Origin: an uncultured bacterium
GTDB lineage: Bacteria; Bacillota; Clostridia; Lachnospirales; Lachnospiraceae
Assembly: GCA_947574055.1 (NCBI GenBank)
Contig: CANPIC010000029.1
Span: 1-39,132 of the forward strand
Reading direction: 5' to 3'
Length of the DNA stretch: 39,132 nt
Part shown: positions 25,701-32,796 of the stretch, in pieces
How the letters are laid out: every line of letters starts with the position of its first letter
Position numbering within the stretch: the stretch's first letter is position 1
The notes under the pieces: generated by a model
What the model was told of the DNA's origin: nothing
Seen by the model: only the letters and a program-made list of their open reading frames with translations
The model's database searches: none
Made by a program: the position numbers and the translations under genes

Positions 25701-26548
25701 ATCGCCATCAGCGCCAGATCCATCAGACAGATAAACTTATCTTCTCTCTGCCCCACAATCTCTTCTCTGGTATCCAGATAAGACTGCCAGGTCGTCTCCA
25801 GCGGCGATCTGTAATACCCTTCTTCAAACGTAACCTGTTTCAGTTCCGTGGAAAATGTGGTATGTCTGCAGTGATCCGACCAGTAGGTATCCAGTACCCG
25901 GATCTCTGTCATCGACGGATCCCGGTGCTCCTCGTTCTCAAAGTAGCTGCGGATATGCAGGAAATCCTGAAAAGTCATGGCCAGTCCCAGCGAAGTATAC
26001 AGTTCCCGCAGTGCGCTCTCGCCCATGCCGCGGAACCCTTCCAGGACTTTGATATCCGCCGGTTCCTCATACTTTGTCTCCAGTGTCAGCGGTTTTTCCA
26101 TACCGGTCTCCCGGGAATCCACCGGATTGATACAGTATGCCCTGATTCTGGCAAACTCATCGTCTAAGACAGCGCCCTCCAGCACATAGGTCACGGCAGT
26201 GCGGATCACCGGCGTCTCTTTTTCATTCAGAAAGCGGATACAGGCCACCGCCGAATCCGCCCGCTGGTCAAACTGCCCCGGCAAATATTCCACGCTAAAG
26301 ACACGCGCCCCCTCCGGCATGGGAAATGTCTCTTCATAAAGCAGATCCACAGGCGGTTCAGAAAAAACGCTCCGGCACGCTCTCTGCCATGTCTCTTCAC
26401 CGATATTCTCCACATCATAGCGGATCAGCACCCGTACCTTTTGCACACTCCCGATTCCCAGATAACTGCCGATCTCCTCCTTCAGTTCTTTCGCCCGGAC
26501 CGCAAACGGCTGCCTTTTTTCTACATAAATTCGTCGCACTTGTTCCAT
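22751..26548 (-). CDS. purL: Phosphoribosylformylglycinamidine synthase, single-chain form
   Basis: Fourth step of purine synthesis: FGAR plus glutamine plus ATP gives FGAM. 1265 residues, the long fused form with the PurQ-type glutaminase at the C-terminus, unlike the separate PurS-PurQ-PurL of Bacillus. Landmarks: the synthase motif TYWSDHCRHTTF near 230, ATP-binding regions FKNETHNHPTEIEPFGGAATC and GGATGSSKVH, then the amidotransferase from about 1005 (VFIPVFSGTNCEYDSARAF) with nucleophile Cys in LALGICNGFQ and a late SHGEGRF. ATG 26548 follows GGAGG. It starts 14 bases after a TetR gene, away from other pur genes, and no purine riboswitch is seen. Confidence 0.96.
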   Translation of the reverse strand: MEQVRRIYVEKRQPFAVRAKELKEEIGSYLGIGSVQKVRVLIRYDVENIGEETWQRACRSVFSEPPVDLLYEETFPMPEGARVFSVEYLPGQFDQRADSAVACIRFLNEKETPVIRTAVTYVLEGAVLDDEFARIRAYCINPVDSRETGMEKPLTLETKYEEPADIKVLEGFRGMGESALRELYTSLGLAMTFQDFLHIRSYFENEEHRDPSMTEIRVLDTYWSDHCRHTTFSTELKQVTFEEGYYRSPLETTWQSYLDTREEIVGQREDKFICLMDLALMAMKKLKKDGKLQDMEESDEINACSIVVPVQIDGAKQEWLVSFKNETHNHPTEIEPFGGAATCLGGAIRDPLSGRSYVYQAMRVTGAADPTVPVSETLRGKLPQKKLVKGAADGYSSYGNQIGLATGYVKEIYHPSYVAKRMEIGAVMGASPRENVVRATSDPGDIIILLGGRTGRDGCGGATGSSKVHTESSLENCGAEVQKGNAPTERKIQRLFRREEVSRLIKKCNDFGAGGVSVAIGELADGLRVDLDLVPKKYAGLDGTELAISESQERMAVVVSPEDADRFLAYAAEENLEAVKVAVVTKEPRLVLSWRGKEIVNLSRAFLDTNGAHQETDVVVEMPLEEDNYFKQYAVPAVKTALQEKDAAKAWLATLADLNVCSQKGLVEIFDASIGAGSVFMPYGGKYQLTETQVMVAKMPVLHGKTDTVTMMSYGFDPYLSSWSPYHGAVYAVTQSMARIVAAGGDYRKIHFTFQEYFRRMTSEPSRWSQPFAALLGAFDAQMGFELPSIGGKDSMSGTFNDIDVPPTLVSFAVDVADGHDIITPELKQPGSLLLAFPIERDEFDLPVYESVMELYSSLTELIRQKKIISAYALDSYGIAAAACKMAFGNRLGIVFEAELDEKELFANELGGILAEVPADICMELEDAGIDFTVVGRVSAEPVFIHKEMHLTMEEALQAWTGTLEKVFPSVAEPEPGSRQMKTYDCYQAPSFHICKHKTARPTVFIPVFSGTNCEYDSARAFERAGAGVITKVFRDLSAEDIRDSVAVFEDAIARAQIIMFPGGFSAGDEPDGSAKFFATAFRNARLQEAVMKLLQERDGLALGICNGFQAMIKLGLVPYGEVCGQQEDSPTLTFNTIGRHISTMVYTKVVSNKSPWLMEAEVGKTYVNPASHGEGRFVAPSAWIERLFENGQVATRYADPDGNVTMDPRWNVNGSYAAIEGITSPDGRCLGKMAHSERRGDMVAGNIFGEQDMKIFESGVRYFK

Positions 26549-26562
26549 GAATCATCCTCCAC

Positions 26563-27147
26563 CTATTCTTCTGCCACAAGTCCCTGCATGATATAATAAA
26601 GTTCGTTGTCCACTGCTTTTTCAGAAATGCCCATCGTCTGGGCCGCCGCCCGGAGTCCTTCCAGGACGAACATAATATTACGTGCGCATCCCAGAGGATC
26701 TTCACAGTAAAATTCTCCGTTCTCCACACCATCCGTAATCAGCTTTTCCATCACTGCCACCGCTTCCTCAAAGCGGCTGCGCAGAATGTTATCCTTCCTT
26801 GCCACCTTATTTTCAAAAAAATATTCATAGGTCGCTACAGTCAGAGAATTCTTCCTGCGCAGGATTTCCTTTTTCTGCTCTTTCAGAAAAAGTGCCAGGA
26901 TATCCGATGCCGCCGCATTCCCGGGAATTCCCTGTGAAAACACATCATCCTTTTCCTGGCTTTCCATCTTCAGCACTTCCGCAAAAATTTCCTTCGTACT
27001 GCTGAAATAAAGGTAAAGTCCGCCGCGGCTGATGCCGCAGGCTTCCACAATATCCTTCATGGTAACATCCTTATAACCCTTTTCCATAAAAATCTTTCTG
27101 GCTGTCTCCAGGATAAGCTGCCTCTTCTGATTCGATTTTTCTCCCAT
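26563..27147 (-). CDS. TetR/AcrR family regulator
   Basis: 194 residues. The N-terminal TetR helix-turn-helix is clear: ILETARKIFMEKGYKDVTMKDIVEACGISRGGLYLYFSSTKEIF (about 11-55). The rest is helical and would bind an unknown ligand. It lies between an unrecognised gene (20 bases upstream) and purL (14 bases downstream) on the same strand, so it is probably cotranscribed with both. Palindromes of the form TATGACAC-N2-GTGTCATA occur at both ends of the divergent intergenic region just upstream; these are good candidates for its binding sites (inference). The ATG follows GAGGAG. Confidence 0.9.
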   Translation of the reverse strand: MGEKSNQKRQLILETARKIFMEKGYKDVTMKDIVEACGISRGGLYLYFSSTKEIFAEVLKMESQEKDDVFSQGIPGNAAASDILALFLKEQKKEILRRKNSLTVATYEYFFENKVARKDNILRSRFEEAVAVMEKLITDGVENGEFYCEDPLGCARNIMFVLEGLRAAAQTMGISEKAVDNELYYIMQGLVAEE

Positions 27148-27167
27148 ATGTAATGCTCCTCATTCCA

Positions 27168-27638
27168 TCAGCGGTTTTCCTTTCCCTGCCTGTCCCAAAA
27201 ATCGAGGATCTCTTTCATCTTACATAACAGTTCCAGATAGATGCCATTTCTCACACCTTCTGCCCAGACTGCTCCCTTTGTCATCCCTTTGAGTATATAT
27301 CTGGAAAGGATCCCCCAGAGTGCACCCATTTCCTTGATCGTGGCATTTTTAATCAGACGATGCTCATCCTCTGCCGTCCGGATGCCGTATCTGGAATATA
27401 TATACACATAATTACGGTCTGTCAGACTGCTGGCCTGGACTGTCCTGACAAAATTCATCAATGTGGTATCATAGACCGGAAACGTAATGGAATGTTCTCC
27501 TATCCCTTCGCCCTGAAACGTCGTAGAGGTATCATTTCCTCTATGCGTCTCAAGCCAGGGAATAAAACCGGTCAGACTCTCCACATCCGGTTTATAATAC
27601 TCCACCATCTCTTCCACACTCAGTTTATCGCTTTCCAT
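27168..27638 (-). CDS. Unrecognised 156-residue protein
   Basis: No family recognised. The protein is soluble, mixed helix and strand, with a Trp/Tyr-rich centre (GFIPWLETHRG, NYVYIYSRYGI) and a helical C-terminal half (MGALWGILSRYILKGMTKGAVWAEGV...LLCKMKEILDFW). No signal peptide, membrane helix, cysteine cluster or catalytic motif is evident. ATG 27638 is chosen because it lies 6 bases after GGAGA; the TTG at 27650 would put the ribosome site inside the gene. It is the first gene of a likely operon with the TetR gene and purL, and divergent from the 672-residue protein. Its function may be linked to the signal sensed by the TetR protein. Confidence 0.75.
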   Translation of the reverse strand: MESDKLSVEEMVEYYKPDVESLTGFIPWLETHRGNDTSTTFQGEGIGEHSITFPVYDTTLMNFVRTVQASSLTDRNYVYIYSRYGIRTAEDEHRLIKNATIKEMGALWGILSRYILKGMTKGAVWAEGVRNGIYLELLCKMKEILDFWDRQGKENR

Positions 27639-27665
27639 ATGCTTCTCCAATCTCTGTATTTCTTT

Positions 27666-27683
27666 TATGACACATCTGTCTTT
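27666..27683. promoter_or_regulatory. Imperfect operator-like palindrome, TetR side
   Basis: TATGACACATCTGTCTTT matches 13 of 18 positions of the perfect palindrome at 27904-27921: the left half is identical and TGTC is kept on the right. It lies 28-45 bases before the 156-residue gene. A still weaker copy (TATGTCAC half) begins at 27692. Probable TetR-type site, by inference. Confidence 0.45.
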
Positions 27684-27842
27684 TATCCTGTTATGTCACG
27701 CCCGTCAGTAACAGCCGGCCCGCTTGCGCCCCGGTCTGCCTGTCCCCGGGTGGCGTAAAAATCCCTGCCCACCCTCAGGCTTCTTTAATTCTACCATATT
27801 TTCCGATTATGTACATACATCCCCGTAAAAAATTTTTCGTTA

Positions 27843-27871
27843 TTGTGTTCATACGCATTTTCCGTTATACT
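27843..27871 (+). promoter_or_regulatory. Promoter of the 672-residue gene
   Basis: Plus strand: TTGTGT (27843-27848), 17-base spacer, TATACT (27866-27871). A second inverted repeat, CGTTATA-N6-TATAACG at 27863-27882, overlaps the -10 and the start site, suggesting control at this promoter. Confidence 0.6.
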
Positions 27872-27903
27872 GTATTATAACGTTTTACAGTTTCATTTTA
27901 ATA

Positions 27904-27921
27904 TATGACACTCGTGTCATA
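27904..27921. promoter_or_regulatory. Perfect 18-bp palindrome before the 672-residue gene
   Basis: TATGACACTCGTGTCATA: 8-base arms around TC, perfectly symmetric. It lies 3 bases before the GTGGAGG ribosome site and about 27 bases past the predicted start of transcription. Size and symmetry fit a TetR-family operator; as RNA it would also fold into a hairpin next to the ribosome site. Confidence 0.6.
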
Positions 27922-27932
27922 GTGGAGGTAAT

Positions 27933-29951
27933 ATGGCAATTATACGAATTGAAAACGGGCAGCTGATCTGCCAGGCAGGCGATGCGCTAAAGGAACTGTA
28001 CGTCATCGGCGAAGGAAATGTGCGGGCAGTCTTTCCCGGCGGCGGGCTGATGATGCGCAAAGGCGATATCATCGGTATCCAGGATATCAAATCCGGTGTC
28101 CACTCCTGCAGCTATCTCGCCGTCACGGATACGGCGCTCGTTCCTTACCCATACAATGGTTTGGAACAGCTTCTTACTCTGTTTCAGGCAAAGCCCAATG
28201 TCATGCATCTGTTTTTTACATCCAGCGCCCGGTTTTCGTGCTCTCTCTTAAAACACTGCGCACAGGCAGGCCGCCAGGAACCCGGAGCATATGTGCTGGA
28301 TTCACGAAGTACCGACAATGTCTTTGAGAAAGCCGCTTATATGCAAACCCGCTCAGACATCGCACGGGCCGCAGAAATAGCAGACGCTTCTGCAGGAGAT
28401 GACATGTCTGACAACGGTATTCCATATGACAGAGTCATTCCGCCGGCCAAGGTGGACCCTGTCGCCAGAAAGAAACCGCAGCCCGCGGCGGAAGAAAAAC
28501 AGCAAGAAAGCAATGCGGACGAAGAGGCACGGACTGCTGCTGCCGAAAAGGCGGTCGCCGCTGCCATGGAAGCCGTGGAAATCCCCGCAGAACTGGAAGA
28601 TTCCCTGTCTGTCATTCTGGCCTTCAGCGAATGTGACGAAGCACTGGCACAACGCTTTACGGAAGAAGTGGAGGCCTACAAGGCCATGCCTGATAAAGAC
28701 GGCACCGACGATGCAGACAGACGGTTCCGCCTGGCTCTCACCGGAGATTTCTATAAACTGTATACAAAGGTATTTGAACTGAGTATCAATGAGACCAATC
28801 TGCCTGTGCCGGTCAGGCTGTTCCTCAATTTCGGCTTTGTGGATGCCCAACTGGCCGGCGTCAGCAACTCGGTATACCTGCTTTCCATCCTGGACACCTT
28901 CAGCGGCGAACCGGAGCGCGGCGTTTACACATTCCCCGAATGGCTGCTGGCTGTCTATAACGGAGATAAAGAACCGTCCCGCAATGAGTTTGACATGGAC
29001 TATCCTGCCTATCTGCGGGATCAGAAAAAAAACGGCAAGATCAACGAAGCGCAGGAAAAACAGCTGCTCACTTCCAACATTGACAAAGTACGGTTTGAAC
29101 TGGAAAATGTATTCCCGGTCGTGAATAAGATCACTTTCGGGCGGATCTCCACTTTCTGTCCGCTTCTGTCCGAACATAATCTGATGAAGCCACTGCACAC
29201 TTCCCTGGTCACACCAGGCCAGCTCCACAAAGCGCTGGATGCGATCCGGGAACTGGACTTTTCCGCTTTCTATCGGGAAACTACTTACACCAGCGAAGAA
29301 TTTGGCATTGTCCGGGAATATTTGCAGGTGGAAATCCTGCCGGACTTTATCCTGATGCCCAATGCCGGTGTCCGCGGTGCCATGTGGCAGGAAATCGAAG
29401 GGAAGCGTCGTTTGACCCCGTCCCGCATGATGCTGTCCGTAATTGCCCTGGAAAGCATCCCCCAGCTTCTCACACGTATGGTCGGCGAATTCCGCTGGGA
29501 GATGTGCAAACGGGTACAGGGGGCACGGTGGAACGATATTTCCGAACCGTCTCTGACCAGCCAGTATACGGATTACATTCAATTCTACAAAAAAAACCGG
29601 GAGTTATCCCCGGATGCAAAAGAAAAGCTGCGCCTGAGCCTGCAGCGGGCCAAAAACAGTGTCAAGGAAATGTTTGTCCGGGATTATGTCCTTTGGATTT
29701 CCTACGAAGGCAACGGTTCCCCCCGCCTGAACAAAGTGGCCCGTCCGATTTTATTTGCCTATTGTCCGTTTGCTGCTGCCACCCGCCAGAATCTGGTACA
29801 GCATCCTCTCTATATGGAGATGATAAACCGTTACAAACTGCTACTGAGCCAGAAACTGCATCATCTGGATATGTTGTGCAACAAGCTGGAAAAAAATTAC
29901 GGTACCATTCCGGAAGAAATCACCAAACAAATAGAATTCCTGAAAAGCTGA
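27933..29951 (+). CDS. 672-residue protein with cNMP-binding-like N-terminus
   Basis: A large soluble protein with no signal or membrane segment. Residues 1 to about 110 look like the Crp/Fnr beta-barrel: GQLICQAGDALKELYVIGEGNVRAVFPGGG, MRKGDIIGIQDI, then a hydrophobic helix region. The phosphate-binding cassette of true cAMP binders (GE...PRxA) is absent, so cAMP binding is doubtful. Residues about 150-215 are an Ala-, Glu- and Lys-rich linker. From about 225 to 672 there is a mostly helical region that I cannot assign, with no visible enzyme motif and no DNA-binding helix-turn-helix. ATG 27933 follows GTGGAGG. It is a single-gene unit with its own promoter, divergent from the TetR operon, and its stop codon lies in the loop of its own terminator. 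A scaffold or sensor role is a guess. Confidence 0.75.
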   Translation: MAIIRIENGQLICQAGDALKELYVIGEGNVRAVFPGGGLMMRKGDIIGIQDIKSGVHSCSYLAVTDTALVPYPYNGLEQLLTLFQAKPNVMHLFFTSSARFSCSLLKHCAQAGRQEPGAYVLDSRSTDNVFEKAAYMQTRSDIARAAEIADASAGDDMSDNGIPYDRVIPPAKVDPVARKKPQPAAEEKQQESNADEEARTAAAEKAVAAAMEAVEIPAELEDSLSVILAFSECDEALAQRFTEEVEAYKAMPDKDGTDDADRRFRLALTGDFYKLYTKVFELSINETNLPVPVRLFLNFGFVDAQLAGVSNSVYLLSILDTFSGEPERGVYTFPEWLLAVYNGDKEPSRNEFDMDYPAYLRDQKKNGKINEAQEKQLLTSNIDKVRFELENVFPVVNKITFGRISTFCPLLSEHNLMKPLHTSLVTPGQLHKALDAIRELDFSAFYRETTYTSEEFGIVREYLQVEILPDFILMPNAGVRGAMWQEIEGKRRLTPSRMMLSVIALESIPQLLTRMVGEFRWEMCKRVQGARWNDISEPSLTSQYTDYIQFYKKNRELSPDAKEKLRLSLQRAKNSVKEMFVRDYVLWISYEGNGSPRLNKVARPILFAYCPFAAATRQNLVQHPLYMEMINRYKLLLSQKLHHLDMLCNKLEKNYGTIPEEITKQIEFLKS

Positions 29952-29971
29952 GCTTTTCAGGAATTCTATTT
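29929..29971. terminator. 20-bp perfect hairpin with the stop codon as loop
   Basis: Bases 29929-29948 and 29952-29971 are perfect inverted repeats of 20 bases; the three loop bases TGA are the stop codon of the 672-residue gene. The plus strand continues with T's (TTTT at 29969-29972). On the minus strand a TATTTGTTT tract follows, so it can also stop the convergent transporter transcript. Confidence 0.9.
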
Positions 29972-30008
29972 TATGTATGTCTCTTTTTTATTTTCTCTAA
30001 GCCAAGCC

Positions 30009-31358
30009 TTATTTTTCCTTACCGGTAGGACGTACCATCACCAGTGAAATAACAAGAGAAATAATGTACAGAACGATGGTCGCATATAGCACAAACTGAT
30101 AACCGGTAGGATTTACCGTCAGGATCTCCACACTGCCGTCTGCAAGCGCATGTTCAATCTCCACCGGACTGCCAAAGGTATTGACAATCCAGGTCGCCAT
30201 CTGGTTGCCGGTCAGTCCCGCAAAGCCCCAGGCAGATAAGGTAATGCCATGGATGGCGCTGATATTGCCCATGCCGTAATGATCGGAAAGCAGGGTAGGC
30301 ACATTGGAAAAGCCGCCGCCGTAGCCAGCGTTTACCACAAAAATCAGACCCAGTACAAGGGCGATCAGCAGCGTGTTGCCTTCGCCGTTCTTAATGCCGT
30401 TTGTCACAAGGACTATGCCTGTAAAGATGATGGAAAGCACAAATATGATCTTATAAATCGTATTTCTGTCTTTCATCATATCTGCCCAGGCGGAAAAGCC
30501 CAGACGTCCGCCCGCGTTAAATACGGCGGAAACCGTGGAAATGATACCTGCCGCACCGGCCAGGCCGATACACTTCACGATCATCTTTTCCTGAGAAATC
30601 AGTGCCAGACCGCAGGTAATATTGATGTAGAACATCAGCCAGATACCGATATAATTGGCAATGGGTTTGGAACGGATTACGTCCATTGCACTCTGGCCCT
30701 TTTCCTTTTTCTGCGGTTCATGCCAGCCGTCCGGTTTCTTTAAGAGCAGGTGGCCTGCAAACATCATAACGAAGTAAACCACCGCCAGAATCAGGAACAT
30801 CTTATAGATGCCGCCCTCTCCCAGATTGCTCAGCATAGCCTGCATAATCGGGCTTGCGATGGCTTTGGCTGCACCGAAACCGGCTACGGCCAGACCGGTA
30901 GCTAGGCCCTTTCTGTCCTCAAACCAGAGCATCAGTGTCTTAACCGGTGACAGATATCCGGTGCCCAGTCCGATACCCATAATCAGACCATAGCAAAGAT
31001 AGATGCCGCCCAGTACCAGCGGACTGCCCTGATGCGTGCCGCCGTAGTAGATAAAAAAGCCGGTCCCTGCCATACCGACAGAAAAACAGATAGCTGCCAG
31101 CAGGGATGATTTGTGAATGTCCTTCTCTACCACATTGCCCAGAAATGCCGCCGACATTCCCAGGAAAAAGATGGCAAAACTGAAGGCCCATTCCGTGGCG
31201 CCTTTGGAGAAACCGATATAGTCGGCGATCTCCTGACTAAAGATCGACCAGCAGTACACGGTTCCGATGCTGCAGTGCAGCAACAGCGCGGGGATCGCGG
31301 CGCGGAACCATTTGTTGCTGCGCCAGCCCCCTGAGTTCTTCTTTACATTTTCTCCCAT
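30009..31358 (-). CDS. MFS transporter, oxalate/formate antiporter (OFA) family
   Basis: 449 residues with about 12 membrane helices in two sets of six, separated by a hydrophilic loop near 210-235. The opening helix with LLHCSIGTVYCWSIFSQEI, and later GIGLGTGYLSPVKTLMLWFEDRKGLATGLAVAGFGAAKAI, are characteristic of the OFA family of major facilitator carriers, which move oxalate/formate or other carboxylates. The substrate cannot be told from sequence alone; no oxalate-degrading genes are nearby. It has its own promoter (31415-31443) and shares the strong bidirectional hairpin at 29929-29971. ATG 31358, with AAGGA upstream. Confidence 0.9.
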   Translation of the reverse strand: MGENVKKNSGGWRSNKWFRAAIPALLLHCSIGTVYCWSIFSQEIADYIGFSKGATEWAFSFAIFFLGMSAAFLGNVVEKDIHKSSLLAAICFSVGMAGTGFFIYYGGTHQGSPLVLGGIYLCYGLIMGIGLGTGYLSPVKTLMLWFEDRKGLATGLAVAGFGAAKAIASPIMQAMLSNLGEGGIYKMFLILAVVYFVMMFAGHLLLKKPDGWHEPQKKEKGQSAMDVIRSKPIANYIGIWLMFYINITCGLALISQEKMIVKCIGLAGAAGIISTVSAVFNAGGRLGFSAWADMMKDRNTIYKIIFVLSIIFTGIVLVTNGIKNGEGNTLLIALVLGLIFVVNAGYGGGFSNVPTLLSDHYGMGNISAIHGITLSAWGFAGLTGNQMATWIVNTFGSPVEIEHALADGSVEILTVNPTGYQFVLYATIVLYIISLVISLVMVRPTGKEK

Positions 31359-31393
31359 GTCTCATACTTCCTTTGTATTTTTTTATAGTGACT

Positions 31394-31409
31394 TGCGCTC
31401 ATGCACGCA
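31394..31409. promoter_or_regulatory. Partial dyad at the transporter start site
   Basis: TGCG-N2-CATG-N2-CGCA, symmetric except for the two N2 gaps, directly after the -10 of the MFS transporter promoter. A possible operator; no regulator can be named. Confidence 0.3.
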
Positions 31410-31414
31410 CCCAT

Positions 31415-31443
31415 ATTATACACGATTCTCAGGCAGGTTTCAA
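31415..31443 (-). promoter_or_regulatory. Promoter of the MFS transporter
   Basis: Minus strand: TTGAAA (31438-31443), 17-base spacer, perfect TATAAT (31415-31420). The -35 overlaps the last codons of the upstream ABC permease gene. No terminator was seen between the two genes, so read-through is possible. Confidence 0.75.
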
Positions 31444-32795
31444 CCCCTGCGGATGGCTGCCAGAGGGCTCAGGCGCATGGCCCGCAGCGCCGGGAAAAAT
31501 CCGGAAGCCATGCCCACAAATACGGCAAATACCACGGATGCACCGGCCAGCCAGGCGGGAATATAAGACAGGGTCATCTCCATCCCCATCCCTGCCACGA
31601 TCCGATTGATGACCAGCGAGATCAAAAAGCTGAAACCAATGCCGACCAGTCCGCCGATCAGTCCGATAAATCCCGCTTCCAGTAAAAACAGGGAGCGGAT
31701 ATCCCGCATATCACAGCCGATCACCTTCATGACACCGATCTCTTTGGTCCGTTCATAGATAGACATCATCATCGTATTAGTAATACCGATGGCCGCCACG
31801 ATCAGGGACACTGCCCCGATGCCGCCCAGAACCGCCTGGATGTAGCCATACTGCTTTTTCGTGGAATCCACCCATTCCGTATTGCTGGAAGTCTGATACC
31901 CCATATCAGTGATCCACTTTTGCACCTCAGCCACATGCTCCATGTCATCCGCTTCCACATAAATCTCATTATAATAAATCTCTTTATAAGGCTTTCCTGT
32001 CGCTGTGAGCGGCTGGCCCGGAATGGCCTTTCCCCGGAAAATCCGTTTCAGATGGGCTTCCATCGGCACGATATTACAATAGACACTCCAGCTGTAGGAT
32101 TTGTAAGTTTCCAGGCCGCCGTCTATCACCCCCGCACACTGTGCGATATATTTTTTCGGCGGCTTTACAGCCGCAGCGCCCGCACCCGATCCCCCCTGAT
32201 TTCCCTGGGAATTATAATAACTGTCCATGTCATAAATGATAAAGATGGCGTCATTTTGCAGGTCGATATCCGGAATCGTGCCATCCATCCAATAGCCGGA
32301 GCCGGTACGGCTGTTCATAAAGCCCGCCAGAATCTGATTGCCATACAGAAAAGCCAGTGTGTCTTCCGCCAGCGGTACCTCACCGGAAGCCAGCGGAAAG
32401 TTCATGCGCGCCAGCGCCTCACCGCTCATACCCCGTATATCCAGATTGTTCTCATAGGCGCCGCACTTTGCCAGTACGGAAATAGACAGCACCGGCGATA
32501 CCAGTTCCACATGGGGATTGGCCGCAATCGTTTTTACCAGTTCATCATCCAGTCTCTTTCTGTCCTTATCCGATGTTTCACTGTCAAAATTGCCCGATTC
32601 CCATACCTGTATGGAGGTCAGGCCGCCATTTTCTTCAATGTTCTGCATGGTGGAACGGTTCAGCCCCAGCCCAAGGGATACCATCACCACAATGGATGCC
32701 GTACCGATCACCACTCCCAGCACTGTCAGCACCGTCCGTACCTTACGCTTCCATAAGCTGGAAATGCTCATAAGCAAAAGATCACCGATCCGCAT
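31440..32795 (-). CDS. ABC transporter permease, FtsX/MacB type
   Basis: 451 residues with the MacB layout: one N-terminal membrane helix (about 20-45, TVLTVLGVVIGTASIVVMVSLGLGL), a large outside domain (about 50-320, MacB_PCD-like), then three C-terminal helices of the FtsX domain with NTMMMSIYERTKEIGVMKVIGCD, the usual coupling segment. Such permeases work as dimers with an ATPase and move or release lipoproteins, peptides or drugs at the membrane surface. ATG 32795 starts one base after the stop of the CARDB-like gene, with AAGGA inside that gene's end; the TTG further upstream is less likely. Third gene of the ABC operon. Confidence 0.9.
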   Translation of the reverse strand: MRIGDLLLMSISSLWKRKVRTVLTVLGVVIGTASIVVMVSLGLGLNRSTMQNIEENGGLTSIQVWESGNFDSETSDKDRKRLDDELVKTIAANPHVELVSPVLSISVLAKCGAYENNLDIRGMSGEALARMNFPLASGEVPLAEDTLAFLYGNQILAGFMNSRTGSGYWMDGTIPDIDLQNDAIFIIYDMDSYYNSQGNQGGSGAGAAAVKPPKKYIAQCAGVIDGGLETYKSYSWSVYCNIVPMEAHLKRIFRGKAIPGQPLTATGKPYKEIYYNEIYVEADDMEHVAEVQKWITDMGYQTSSNTEWVDSTKKQYGYIQAVLGGIGAVSLIVAAIGITNTMMMSIYERTKEIGVMKVIGCDMRDIRSLFLLEAGFIGLIGGLVGIGFSFLISLVINRIVAGMGMEMTLSYIPAWLAGASVVFAVFVGMASGFFPALRAMRLSPLAAIRRG

Positions 32796-32796
32796 A

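Noticed and set aside
24296-26167. A 623-codon open frame on the plus strand
   Set aside because: It is antisense to purL, follows its third-position pattern, has no ribosome site and no recognisable protein features.
28353-29582. A 409-codon open frame on the minus strand
   Set aside because: Antisense to the 672-residue gene, which has a promoter, ribosome site and terminator; the reverse frame has none.
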